The notes under the pieces are model-generated. The model searched no databases. It worked only from the letters and a program-made list of their open reading frames with translations, and was not told the origin of the DNA. The position numbers were made by a program, and so were the translations under genes. DNA of 64,000 nt from Palaemon carinicauda. Lineage: Eukaryota > Arthropoda > Malacostraca > Decapoda > Palaemonidae. The stretch lies in assembly GCF_036898095.1 (NCBI RefSeq), contig NC_090765.1:29445067-29509066 (forward strand). The letters run 5' to 3'. Shown piece by piece: positions 34,105 through 44,394 of this stretch (its first letter is position 1; each line of letters opens with the position of its first letter).

Positions 34105-34198
34105 TCTTCTCTAGTGTTTTATTATTCACATGATGCGAATAAGGTTCTAATGTAACAATATTAGAACCCAAGTTGGAGCTGTCTGTACCGAGGTCCAT
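32540..34198 (-). pseudogene. LINE ORF1: zinc-knuckle nucleic-acid-binding protein, broken
   Basis: Starts at M-D-L-G-T-D-S (34198). An in-frame (CT)n microsatellite gives an R-E-R-E run near 34060-34103. The frame then breaks and resumes at 33785-33012. There the first CCHC knuckle (C-Y-H-C-Q-M-Y-G-H-L-S-Q-K-C) and further Cys motifs (C-A-N-C, C-I-H-C-G-E-A-H) are intact. This matches ORF1/gag proteins that bind the element's RNA. A 29-residue segment just before the first knuckle is the translation of a minute retroposon (33467-33541) and is absent from copy 2. The last part (32764-32540) carries I-Q-V-E-V-D-H-P-P-Q-Q-L. Confidence 0.8.
33467..33541 (-). mobile_element. Minute retroposon (micro-SINE), copy a, inside LINE ORF1
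   Basis: 75 bp between 12-bp direct repeats GGATATATGGTT (33455-33466 and 33542-33553). The core (33476-33531) is the 56-nt sequence found identically at 42298-42353 and 44339-44394. Sense is the minus strand: hairpin 1 ACGGGCC/GGCCCGT, hairpin 2 GCCAACA/TGTTGGC, then CTTTAATACCCC and a (CAA)n tail. The LINE copy at 62590 shows the empty site. Confidence 0.88.
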
Positions 34199-34966
34199 GT
34201 TTGTATTTTCCAGGTCATCAACAGAGGGGTGACTTTTTTTGGTATGAGCAAGCCGGGTTACCCACCTCTTATCGGAGGATGTCAGTCCTCCTATCCCATG
34301 TGGCCCAACACGAGAAGAGGCGTCAGCGGGGACCAGTCCTCTATTAGAGAGGGGCTGCCTCTCTTTAGGTGGGCATACACTGGTCAGTGGGGTTAGTTAC
34401 CCCCTCCTACCGTCAACTTCAATGCCTAGCGTCACCCATTACCCGCAAATATGGGTGACTTAAAACCGGATCACTGGAGCCCGACTCTTAACCGACTTGG
34501 TCTGCACCCAATGGGGTTTAAATTGGCACAGGTTGAGATGGAATGCCGTCCATCCCACACTGTGCCAAATCCAAAGGAACAGCCAAAGTATAATCAAATA
34601 TGCCAAAGTCGTCAACAATATCGAGCCCAAAAGGAAGAGATGGGAGAAAAAAGAAATAACCAAAAGTAAAAGTGAAAGTGCTGACTGATGTAGTTGGATC
34701 GACAGCTAGGCACCGAGGTCCAGTGGGAAAGTAGTTCCCACTGTTCATTAGAGCCCAGCTGCTAATCCCTAAGCCCCCAATCCTCATCAAGGCTTCAGCG
34801 TCTGGGGGGCAGTGGCTGGATTAGCATCTCTTAAAATCTAACCTCGTGTATCGAACGTTGCTGTACCCCCAGGCTCCTCTGGGAGACCACCCTGCAAATT
34901 CAAATTCTCTTACGGGCTGCCTTTGGCCCTAGAGCCCGTGTCTGCTATAGTCAAGGCAATCTTACA

Positions 34967-34989
34967 GTAGTAGTAGTAGTAGTAGTAGA
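34967..34989. repeat. (TAG)n microsatellite
   Basis: Trinucleotide run at the 5' end of LINE copy 1. Confidence 0.9.
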
Positions 34990-34999
34990 GGGAAATGAG

Positions 35000-37163
35000 T
35001 GCGTGCCTGCACAGATTCCCCGGACCTTGTGTCCAGATGGGGGCTCTTAGACAGTGAGTCAGTCCCCAACGGTGGAAGACTCAAATGGTGTGGTCAGGGT
35101 CTAACCAGATCTCGGCCCACAAGAATCTTGGTCAAGAGTATTGCTCTGCTCAGAGCAATCTTACTTTTCAGAGTTACTGGAGAATAAATTCGCCCAAGAG
35201 CGCACACAACCAAAACTGGCACTCAGAAAGGATATACAGTCGCTCAGCCCAAAGAGCATAACAGTAAGTAGGGAGGTGCAGTGTCTCAGCCCCAAGAGCG
35301 AGACCGCTAGGAGGACCAGGCAACCAGGCCCATACTGGAACCGAAATAAAGAGTTTTAGTGGCAGAGAAAGTAGTGATAGCAGCAAGTCCCAGTGAATAA
35401 GAGAGACTGGAAGAGGAGGGAAGGGACTTTAGCAGTAGAGAAAAGGAGCAGTTCGAAGCATAATTGCTTATACCTCCTCAAGGGGGTTGTTACTCAGGGA
35501 GAGAGGAGGGTTTGAATTATGTTGGCTGGAGTCTGAACAAGGGCGCAGACTTTAGCTACAAGCTGGAAAATCAAGAGGATCAGCTTTTCAAGGGGCAAGG
35601 ATTCAACTTGGGAGATGAGGGTGGAGGCTATAGGGGAAGGAAGAGGAATCTGGCTAGGATTGGGAATAGGATTGGTGACAGGTGTATGGACAGTTGCAGG
35701 GTAGGAGTGACTGGGTCAGGATCAGTGGATGGATGAAGTGGGGGGGTCTGGAACGTGGAGCTCTTTAGGGCTTTGGTGGCTGCAGCGGTGCTGCTGCTAT
35801 AGAGGTAGGTGGGCCGGTCTGCAGTGCTGCTAATCTCTTGGTGAGATCCAGCACAGTTGGAGTACTTTGCCAGGGTCTCCAACCCATTCTTGTGGTCGTC
35901 GATGCATCGTTAAGTGTGATGACGGCGGCTGCAGACTCCACAGACCGTAGGGGCTCTACAGTCCTCCTTTTGGTGACCAAAATGTTGGCAGTTGAAGCAG
36001 CGTAATGGGACACTCTTAAAAGTCCTTTACGGGGAAAGTTCCCCATAGTCCAAGGTACAGTGTTTGTGGGATTTGCCAAATGAAGGAGACGGTGACTCTC
36101 CAGGTGGGCTGCTTGTGGCTGCCCAGGTGGCGTTCGGCATTGGCAACATTGTTCCAGTCCGTTATGAAGGACAGTAGTATGTTGGTGGGGGAAGTTGCAG
36201 ACAACTGCCTTCCTCAATTTCTTGGCATGATCAAGATAGATCAGGGAGTGGTAATCATATCACCCCTGAGATTGGCTCTGGCAGTGATCTTGATCCTTGG
36301 ATTGGCAGTGGCAATTGCAGTTACTGCTGCATACGAAGGAGTCTCTCTGTTGGCTGGTAGCTTAAACTGGGGAAGTTGTTTCTGCTGAGCTGGAGTGGGG
36401 TTCGGAGATTTCTTTGACACGTGTGCCAGCGATGGTAGACGACTCGGCAAGGAGCTGAGTCAGGCAGCTGGTGCAGTTACAATCCACATGACGTGACACT
36501 GCTGGATGTAGTGACGAGTCATAGCAGATAAATGTGACAGGTCCTGAAGTGGCAGCAGCAGGAGAGGCTACTGGAGTGGTTGCCAATGCTTCAGGAGTAG
36601 TTGAAGTGGAGCTAGGTTTGATGGCAGACTTGGTAACAGCTCTGATGGGTTGCAAGGAGGCCTGTATAGGAGTTCTGGTTGCAGCAGGAGATGCACTGGT
36701 GGTGTGCGATGTGTTGCTCTTGGAAGGGGTGGTTTTGGCACCTGGACGAGGTTTACACTTGATCTCTGGTAGGTCAAAAGATCCGTGTATATCATAGTGG
36801 CTTCATACTTTCTCTGATGTGAACTCACAGTTTCTACAGTTGCATTTGATCTGGTGGCTGGAGAAAAATTCATCCTGGACAGTACTGCTCTTGATTCCTA
36901 CAAGAGTGAGTATATTGACTGTGCCATTCCTAATCCTTGCAAAAATTACATCTACTGTTCTCTAAGTGCTTCTTCTTGCAGTGTCTGTATCTGTCGTTTA
37001 AGTGACAATATGCCCAGTCACCTAAATAGTAGAGAGACATGACAGGCACAGGCGGGAGACTTGGTGTCCCCTGTGCCAGGTAAGCAGGTACTTGTGTTGG
37101 CAGAGATCTTCTCAGTCTAGGAGCTGAGCTAGGACTAATTGAGGGAAATGAAGTACTTAGTGG
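35000..37163 (-). pseudogene. Gag-like (ORF1-like) unit G5 with 3' region
   Basis: Minus-strand unit: U1-like leader at 37062-37084, Pro-rich N-terminal part, C-N-C-T-S-C cluster near 36465, Q-L-P-Q-F-K-L-P near 36370, and S-Y-A-A-V-T. Then W-N-N-V-A-N-A-E-R-H-L-G-S-H-K and L-G-L-W-G-T-F-P-V-K-D-F near 36030. Zinc knuckles C-F-N-C-Q-H-F-G-H-Q-K-E-D-C and C-G-V-C-S follow near 35930-36000, then a Pro/Thr-rich tail and a 3' region with stem-loop-like blocks (35235-35310). Frames shift at least three times. Copies G1, G2 and G7-G12 are related. Confidence 0.75.
37062..37084 (-). other. U1-like: Exact 23-nt match to U1 nt 4-26 ahead of gag-like unit G5
   Basis: The minus strand carries CTTACCTGG followed by the GCACAGGGGACACCA block without mismatch to U1 nt 4-26. 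The upstream neighbour does not match any U1 promoter, and U1 copy 4 itself lies 650 bp away. Other gag-like units have diverged versions at the same place. Confidence 0.7.
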
Positions 37164-37732
37164 AAAATTTCTTTTTAAAAATATTTCATTTTATCCCAAA
37201 GATAATTATGCAGAATTATACTTTCACTAAACCAGAATGTTTGTTTTGCAACTGATTAGAAGGTAAAATTACTTATTTCCCATTTAAGCAGTTCATGATT
37301 TCATCCATCTTTTCGACTGTTTAGAGATTTGACGAGGTGCAAGTGAGGAAAGAAAGCGTGCCATCACGAAAATGACTTATTATGAAGCAACATTTGCGAT
37401 AACATGATCAAAATTCTGTCTATTGTGCTACGAATTATCACTCATTTCAAAATATTCCTCTAAACTGTGGTATTATCTCTCTCTCTCTCTCTCTCTCCAC
37501 CCGTCGCACAAAGTATGAATGTTATATATTTTTTTTTATAATTATTGTGTGAGTAAAAGATTTTTAAGCGTATTTTAGATTATTTTAGTACACCAATTTC
37601 TGTACTAAACCATTTATATTCTTTAGACAAGGTTTAAATTCCTTAATTGATTAATTAAAGCATTATTCTTTGTTGTTTGATAGACAGTATTCAGTCAACG
37701 GAGTGTTGTGTTCAGATGATGGTGGAGAGAGC
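37164..37732 (+). promoter_or_regulatory. U1 half of a divergent promoter region (U2 half lost)
   Basis: Aligns with the U1-proximal half of 27178-28240, from the AAATTTCTTTTTAAAA block onward. It includes (CT)n at 37476-37498 and the PSE-position block (TTCAGTCAACGGAGTG, slightly diverged). The expected U2 partner upstream has been replaced by gag-like unit G5. Confidence 0.7.
37476..37498. repeat. (CT)n tract upstream of U1 copy 4
   Basis: Shortest of the four tracts, ending about 235 bp before U1. Confidence 0.9.
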
Positions 37733-37895
37733 ATACTTACCTGGCACAGGGGACACCATGATCACGAAGGTGGTTCCCCCAAGTTGAGGCTCACCATTGC
37801 ACTCCGGTGGTGCTGACCCTTGCGATTGACCCAAATGTGGTCAACTCGGGTGCGAAATTTTTGGTAGCGAGGGACTGCGTTCGCGCTATCCCTCT
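37733..37895 (+). ncRNA. U1: U1 spliceosomal snRNA, copy 4
   Basis: Identical to copies 1 and 3 over 163 nt, with the same ACTTACCT 5' splice-site pairing region, U1A loop, Sm site and TTCG terminal loop. It lacks a neighbouring divergent U2; the nearest U2 (copy 4) lies 7 kb downstream on the same strand. Its PSE-position block has a few changes relative to copies 1-3, so activity is likely but less certain. Confidence 0.96.
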
Positions 37896-38579
37896 AATAA
37901 TGCTCAATATGATTAATATTAACTTCTGCATATATGAGACTTGCGAGAACACCGCATAGTTGGTACTGTTTATCAAAAATAAATCAGATAATTCCATCAT
38001 TACTGATCTTCAATAGGGGCACTTCCAGTGAGAAGCCAATTTCTTTGTTTATTAAGTATCATTCAAAGCGTTATATTATAAACTAGTTCCCCCTGTTAAT
38101 AAAATAAATAACTTTCTTTTAACTACATCTTGTAAAATCTTCAATCCAGATTGGCTATAGCTTTCCAATGGTCGACATAATTAAAAGTGACTGAACTGTA
38201 TTAGAAGAAAACACGACTTTTTAGCTTTATACACATATTTTTCTTTCATTTTTTTTTTTCACATCAATGACTATCTAAACCATTGTCATATAGAATAGAT
38301 GCACACTTACTGCTAAGGTAGTTGGAAAGTTTAAAGGTGACAAAACCTTCACTCTTATACAGAACCAATATAAATTGGAACTTCCTGGGTCAGTAAACCA
38401 GGCAGTTTGGTTAGTGACATCCTCCTTTCTATGAATGAGACTCCCATTAAAGACTGATTTTTCTATCAAAATAATTTATATTCTTCCTAACCATAAAAAA
38501 CAAGAGACCTTGAAGTTACACTTCCCACTGCAACCACTCTGCAAGTCTAAGGCCAAAATTAAGATAAGTGTGTTTACCT
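37896..38579 (+). other. Conserved U1 downstream flank
   Basis: No ORF. It aligns with 6444-7029 and 28404-29044, then passes into gag-like sequence exactly as after U1 copy 1. Confidence 0.7.
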
Positions 38580-39143
38580 TGTAGAGAACCTAATCACCAG
38601 GTTTGGTAAGTCAGTAGTAGAATACCCGGAATGCTTCTCCTGGCGGGGGGCTTTATTGATAACATATTACATCCCTGAAGAGATGTCAATTATCATCGGT
38701 AAGAGGTCCTCAAAGAAGAGTTCAGTTTTAGCTCTGCCCATAGAGCAGTTCTGGTTTTCAATAAGCTTATCCTAAAGAGCTTTATTGGATTTGTGGCTCA
38801 GTCATAAGAGTACCAAAAAAAAAAAAAACGGTCTTCATTTAGAACCGTAAAGAATAGTTTTAGTAATAGTAACAAGTCCTAGTGAGTAGAAGAGACTGGG
38901 AGAGGAAGTGAAAGGATTGTGAGTAATAGAGAAAGGAGCAGTTATAAAAAGAATTAATTTTTGCTCATGGGGTGGTGAGCGAGGGAATTTAGGGTGGTAA
39001 GAGGGATAGGTTAGTCTGGGAGGAAAAGAGGACTTGGGGAGCTCAGACAGTCGGAGTTCAGCTCCCACACAGGAAAGAGCTCCCAGCCAGCAATTGCCCA
39101 GCAAAGGGGACACCTCAAGATCATCCCCTACACTGACGGTCAT
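38580..39143 (-). pseudogene. Inverted gag-like 3' segment (duplicate of 7030-7600)
   Basis: Closely matches 7030-7600, without the internal 60-bp duplication. It contains a clean hairpin GCTCT...AGAGC at 38731-38746. Confidence 0.55.
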
Positions 39144-40800
39144 CCTTAGACTTGTCTAGCTGTTTTTATTCAGCTAGCCGAGAATTAAGCGCCGAGTCCA
39201 GTCAACAGGCTGGCTAAAATTTTCAACTGTACCTCTTGACTGTCGACTTACATATGAGCATGCTTGAGGTTGAGGGTTTCCGTGAGAAGAGAGACCAATC
39301 TTTTAAAAATCTCCCATGGCGATGCACACTTGCTCATGACAGCCACCTCGTCCGTTACTACAGTAATTGTCAAGAAGCCTCCTCTCCAGATTGTGACCAT
39401 TAATACTTCAGAAAGAGAACATTGTAACCCCTATCCAAATTCACCTTTGATAGTGATGACCACAGCATATATTGCAATGCAATGACTGTGGTTTCACACA
39501 TGAATAACTTTTCCACGGAAAAAAAGACTCCCAACAGTACATCTAAATGGCCGATATCCTCTACATCTCCTACCCTTTCTCCAGTTCCCACTCCTATACC
39601 TGTCACATCACCTTCCTTACCTAATCCTTCTACCACCTCTCCTACTCCTGCTCCTGCATCTCCTTCAACGTCAGTGGGACCCCCTACTGCTAAGAGGAAG
39701 CGGAGATCCAAAAACACCATGCACCTCTTCAACTGTGAACACCTGACCTCATTCAGCGGACAGCCACCTGCCATATTGTAACTGCTCCAGCTGTCTGACA
39801 GAGATTTTCAATGCCCTTCCTTTCAGAGGAGAGCCCTCACTTGAAGCAGCCGATTCACCAACAGCAGCTGCCACCTCACCACCACCAGCCACCCTACCAG
39901 TGTCTGTCCCCTCACCAGCAGTAGCCACCCTACTTGTGACTGTCATCTCACCAGAAGCAAGCATCCTATCAGCACTGCCCACCATACCTAATCAGCAGCT
40001 TCCCAAGTTCAAGTTGCCAGCAACTGGGGATCATCTTATGCAGCAGTGGCACCAGCAAATCCCACGCTCAAGATTACTGCCAGAACCAACCTCAAAGGTG
40101 ACCTTATAATCACCTTGAAGGACCAGGACAGTGTCAGCCTTCTTTAGAGGGATGCCTCCCTGATGTATCTGGACCCTATTAATAGGCTTAAGAAGAGCAG
40201 TGATCTACAACTATGCAACAAAGATGACACTGCATTTTATCACTATCCTTCAAATGTCAGCGGTTTGGACACCAAAAAGAAGAATGCAGGACACCAACTG
40301 TCTGTGGTGTTTGCAGTCAACGATATCCAATATAGAATGTATAGATACACACCAGGAAGGAAGGGAAACCTTTCCTAAGTGCCCCAACTGCGCCCTTTCC
40401 CATCAGGCCTCGAACAGGTGGTGTCCAGAGTTCCTGAGGAGAAGTGAGGCAATAACCAAATCACTGGCCATGACAGCAGCAGCAGTTTCTATGCAACCAG
40501 CCACCTCTACAACAACAACAGTACCAACTCAGCCACCTATGACGCAAAGTCCCACGTAGCAGGCTTAACCACCAACCTGCCACCGTCCCTGCTCCTAATC
40601 CAGTTCCTCCTGTACCACCACCTTCTCAAGTTCCTTCTTCCTCTCTTACTCCCCACTCTTCAAAAACCTACCATTCACCCACCAACTTGACTCTCTGCCC
40701 CTTGAAGAAATAATTTCTGTCCTCCTCTGTCTCTTGTCCAGAGTCTAACACTCTACTCAAAATCCCCCTTCATGTCCAGACTCTTCTCCAATCCCTCCTT
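39102..40800 (+). pseudogene. Gag-like unit G7 (duplicate of G1)
   Basis: Colinear with 7603-9240: diverged U1-like leader (39102-39123), Cys-rich N-terminal remnant, linker with K-R-K-R-R-S-K (about 39690-39710), Q-L-P-K-F-K-L-P near 40000, remnants of the central region, a knuckle remnant near 40260, and a Pro-rich C-terminus. The frames are broken at positions different from G1 as well as shared ones. Confidence 0.7.
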
Positions 40801-40990
40801 AGTTCTCGCTCTCACCTCCTCCTTGAGCAGAGACAAGTTATGACATAACTACCCTTGTTCTCTCCTACTAAAAATCCTCCTCTCCTCTCCCAGTCTTCTA
40901 TTATTACTGGAACTTGCTGCTATAAAACTTTTACCTATTCCTAAAGCTTTTCCTTTTGGTTCCAGTTGGTTCAGGGTATTTTTTAGCCTG

Positions 40991-41155
40991 GCAACTACAC
41001 TCTTTGGGCTGAGCAGTTGCGTCTACTTTCCTGGTCTTGGATGGCTATACCTGGGCAGTTTGGTTGCCATGAGAAGTCTCTAGTTCCTTTACAGATATGT
41101 TTATAAAAAAAAAAAGTTTGATTCCTACAGCTATGCTCCTGGTGCAGAGCAGCTG
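40991..41155 (+). other. Stem-loop array in the 3' region of G7
   Basis: The hairpin at 40991-41020 has stem strands GCAACT and AGTTGC; its counterpart in G1 (9510-9539) has GCAGCT and AGCTGC. The difference is therefore a compensatory G-C to A-T change. The second hairpin at 41128-41155 keeps CAGCT/AGCTG. Confidence 0.7.
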
Positions 41156-41447
41156 CTTGTACTAAGAGAACCCTCTGTGTGTACTCTTAGGGGATAGTGC
41201 CTTTTGCCAAGGACTCCTGCCTGGATGTAAAAGCCGGTCAATCTGAACAAATGAACAAACGAACGAGGATTTGGGAACTTTAAGAATGGAAAGGAACCTG
41301 GAGAAAAGTAAGAAAAGTCTTTAATGGACAAGGATTCTATTGATTAGATAATGAGTGCGGTTGACTGGGACGGGGATGAATTATGGGAAGGTGCTGGTAC
41401 TCGTGTGGCAGAGAGGACTGGATCAAGAATGGCGGTAGGTCGGAGGC

Positions 41448-41583
41448 GAGGTATTCTATTTGCTTTGGGCAGTTGCTGGAGCTATGGCAGTTGCCAAGAT
41501 AGATGCCCAGAGTGCCTGAGAAGGAAACCCACCACAGCAACTGCCAAGGTTCCAGCAGCTGCCCAAAGCAAAGAGGATATCTC
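41448..41583. repeat. Foldback in the gag-like inter-unit region
   Basis: Counterpart of 9975-10099, with arms containing GCTTTGGGCAGTTGCTGGA and a near-complement. The spacer is longer. Confidence 0.65.
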
Positions 41584-42273
41584 GCCTCCGACCTTCTTGC
41601 TAAGCTAACACCATTCACAATCCAGTCATCCCTTCCACACCAGTACCAACATCTTCCCATAATCCTTCTCTGTCCCAATCAACTCCATCACTTCTCTAAC
41701 CAATAGAATCCTTGTCCATTGAAGACCTGATAACACATTCTTCCTACTTTTCTCAAGGTTCCTTTATCTTTTTCAAGTTCTTAAATTCTCTTTTACTCTA
41801 GAATAACCCAACCTTCTTACCACCCCTCAGAACTCCATGAGCAGGAATTAATTCTTCTTTTTATAACTGCTCCTTTCTCTACTACTCACAATCTTCCCAC
41901 TCCATCTCCCAGTCTCTTCTACTCACTGGGACTTACTGCTACAAAACTATCTCCAATTACTAATACTATTGTTTATCATTCTAAATAAGGACCTTTTTTT
42001 GGTGCTCTTACGGCTGACCCACGAAGCCAATAACACTCTTTAGAATAAGCTTATCAAAAACCAAAACTGCTCTAAGGGCAGAACTAAAGCTGTACTCTTC
42101 TTTGAGTACCTCTTACTCATGATTATTGATATATCTTTGGGATATATGTTGTCAAAAAAGCTCCCGTCAGGAGAAAACCTCCAGGTAATCTACCACTGAC
42201 TGACCAAACCTGGTGTTTATTCTGTCTCATCTCTGTTCCCACACTGAAAGGTGCACTTTGATAGCTACAGAAT
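41584..42273 (+). other. Gag-like inter-unit region
   Basis: Aligns with 10100-10626, including a degenerate GCTCT...AGAAC hairpin near 42068. No supported ORF. Confidence 0.55.
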
Positions 42274-42283
42274 CAGCTTACCC

Positions 42284-42357
42284 TTCTTATTCTTCTTGGG
42301 GTATTAAAGCCAACACTTGTTGTTGGCACGGGCCTTTCCCTTGGTTGGCCCGTAACG
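42284..42357 (-). mobile_element. Minute retroposon (micro-SINE), copy b
   Basis: 74 bp flanked by 10-bp direct repeats CAGCTTACCC at 42274-42283 and 42358-42367. The 56-nt core (42298-42353) is identical to copies a and c. The tail on the sense strand is AAGAAGAATAAGAA. The duplicated block at 10621-10650 shows the same site unoccupied. Confidence 0.88.
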
Positions 42358-42360
42358 CAG

Positions 42361-42422
42361 CTTACCCAGCACAGGGGACACCAAGTCTTCCCTGCCCGGC
42401 TTACCCAGCACAGGGGACACTA
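42361..42422 (+). other. U1-like: Tandem U1-like leader sequences
   Basis: Two U1-like segments at 42361-42383 and 42400-42422, mirroring 10627-10688. Micro-SINE copy b landed in the first one and duplicated its start. Confidence 0.6.
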
Positions 42423-42456
42423 GTTCCCTGTCAGATTAGTGCCAGCTTTCACCACC

Positions 42457-43095
42457 ATGTCTGAACACTATCCAGGTGCTTGGGTGTGGAACCACCTGTA
42501 CAAGCCCCAAAAACCTTACAAGGACAACACTAACGGAAGGTGCCGTTGTTTGAAATGTTATTGGTATATCGTTCACACACAGAACATCATGTGGAAATTA
42601 ATTTGGATTAGTGTCAATTCCAAAGCAAGAATTCCCTCTCCCATCTGCCAGTAGGCAACTACATCAACTGCAAGCTCATATCAGACCAAGAGGAAAGGTA
42701 CTGCAATGAGCATGGGACTTTTAGCCTCTTGAAGATAGAGGAAAAAAGTGCCGCGAGAGCTAGAGCATCTCCAGGTCACTCCCAGTGGTCCTCTCCTGAC
42801 CTCCAAACACAAGCCTTGTGGACAGTCTTCTGCAAAGAAGAAGAAAGCTGAACCTCCTACGTCTACTGCTGATATACCACCGCCCATCAGCCTAACCTAG
42901 GTTTCCCCTCCAGTTGTCACTCCACTGCACACCACTCCAGAGCCTAATAAGGACACATCAGCCATGGAACTTGAAACTTCCACCAACATTCAGGCACTTG
43001 AACTGGCAAAGTCACATCTGCCAGATTCTAACTGCATCACGTGACTGACTCGGATGCTTGTTGAAGCTACTGCCTCTCACCCCTGGTGTAGAGCC
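42457..43095 (+). pseudogene. Gag-like unit G8, N-terminal part only
   Basis: Starts at ATG 42457: M-S-E-H-Y-P-G-A-W-V-W-N-H-L-Y-K, then C-R-C-L-K-C, better preserved than in G2. It decays into frameshifts and ends near 43095, before the R-L-G-S-H-K and zinc-knuckle region. It corresponds to 10723-11360. Confidence 0.7.
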
Positions 43096-43099
43096 TGCC

Positions 43100-43560
43100 C
43101 CAGAGGGAAATATTAGGGCGACATTGTGCAAATTTATCTACAAGCATGAAATTTGGCACAGATGTAGGTTAGGTCATACTGAACTCATTTGTTGAGGGCG
43201 CCAAAGCCGATGATCACTGGGTCCGCCATATTGGCAAAATCCAATATGGCCGCCACTTGGTTATTCATTTTACGATAACTTCAGGACTAAAGGTCATACA
43301 TCACCGTGTAAAAGCACTTTAAAGGGGGTTTTCAACCTCAAGGAATCCGAATCTGAGCTCAAATTTTGCATAGCACATCCCATATGCTGAGTATACTTGC
43401 AAATTTTTTTTAAAAAGACAGATGTGAAGGGTGATATTTCAGACTTTGCTGTTCTATTGTGGTTACTTTCCAACATATTTATTTTTCTTTCGTTCTCATA
43501 CCTACCAAACAGAATCTTACACTGTTTTGTCATTAAAAGTTGATTCAAGACATCTCATTT
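43100..43560. repeat. Non-coding element with a GCCATATTGG palindrome
   Basis: Contains GAAATTTGGCACAGATGT, GAGGGCGCCAAAGCC, and the inverted pair GCCATATTGG / CCAATATGGC at about 43228-43254. I recall similar sequence as a dispersed element in marine animal genomes. There is no second copy in this window. Confidence 0.4.
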
Positions 43561-43895
43561 ACCCCCTTAAATAATATTTTTATTTTTCTCCTCGGCTACG
43601 TGTGACGTGCTGGTGGTGATGAAAGAGACATCGACATGTGATTTATGAAAATGTCTAGTACCAACTGGCAGCTTTGTCGTCTCTGTCAATCTGACAAAGA
43701 TGAACATTTACAATCACCAAAGAAGGAAGGAACTTTAAGTCTCGAAAGACACCTAAATGGATTCAAATAAATCAATGCTGTTCCTTCTGGTATTGCAGTG
43801 TCGTTGGAACAACTCGATGATGGTTCAGGAATAGAAAACGCGCTTTGATCGAATAATTGCAAATACCACAAGACTTACAGAAGCTACTGCAGTAG

Positions 43896-44316
43896 TTCTC
43901 TTGTGGGACCTGACGCAGGTCTTCAATCAGGAAAAGATGCCAGAGGAATGGAGAAGAAGCCTAATCATTCCCATCTATAAGGGGAAGCGAGACATCCTGG
44001 AATGTGGCAACTACAGAGGCATAAAGCTGATAAACCATACTATGAAAATATGGGAGAAGTTCATTGAGAAGAGACTCCAGAGATGAAACAATTGGTGAGG
44101 AACAATTTGGATTCATGCCTGGAAGAGGGGCTGTAGAAGCAATATTTGTTTTGAGGCAGACGATAGAAAAACACAGGGAGAAACAGAAAGGATTACATAT
44201 GGTCTTTATTGAGATGGAGAAGGCATACGATCGAGTACCACGTCAGGAGCTGTGGAGATGTATGAGAGAAAAGGAGTCTCTGAGAAATAGAGATGTTGTC
44301 GGCACGAGAGCTGTTT
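43896..44316 (+). pseudogene. RTE-type LINE fragment (start of RT)
   Basis: Two overlapping frames, shifted once near 44070, give the fingers and palm start of RT. They include P-E-E-W-R-R-S-L-I-I-P-I-Y-K-G-K, N-Y-R-G-I-K-L, E-E-Q-F-G-F-M-P-G-R-G, and V-F-I-E-M-E-K-A-Y-D-R-V-P-R, where D is replaced by E in the first motif. The fragment is cut where the U2 upstream flank begins (about 44317). Confidence 0.8.
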
Positions 44317-44329
44317 TCCCTCTAATGAT

Positions 44330-44394
44330 CTTCTTCTTGGGGTATTAAAGCCAACACTTGTTGTTGGCACGGGCCTTTCCCTTGGTTGGCCCGT
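44330..44394 (-). mobile_element. Minute retroposon (micro-SINE), copy c
   Basis: 65 bp between 7-bp direct repeats TAATGAT (44323-44329 and 44395-44401). It has the 56-nt core identical to copies a and b and a (GAA)3 tail on the sense strand. The site is the U2 upstream flank; U2 copies 1-3 show it unoccupied (CTCTAATAATACAG-like). Confidence 0.87.

Larger units (their letters stand above)
31985..34966 (-). mobile_element. Two-ORF LINE (Jockey/I-like), copy 1, 3'-incomplete
   Basis: Homologous to 61340-64000 (plus strand): a long 5' UTR (34200-34960), ORF1 with CCHC knuckles, and the start of ORF2 endonuclease, where sequence similarity ends near 31985 beside repeat A. A (TAG)n run (34967-34989) borders the 5' end. 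The 5' UTR extends about 200 bp further than in copy 2. Confidence 0.8.

Noticed and set aside
37062..37084. A truncated fifth U1 gene
   Set aside because: Only nt 4-26 are present, no U1 promoter precedes it, and the same segment recurs ahead of other gag-like units, so it is better described as an element leader.
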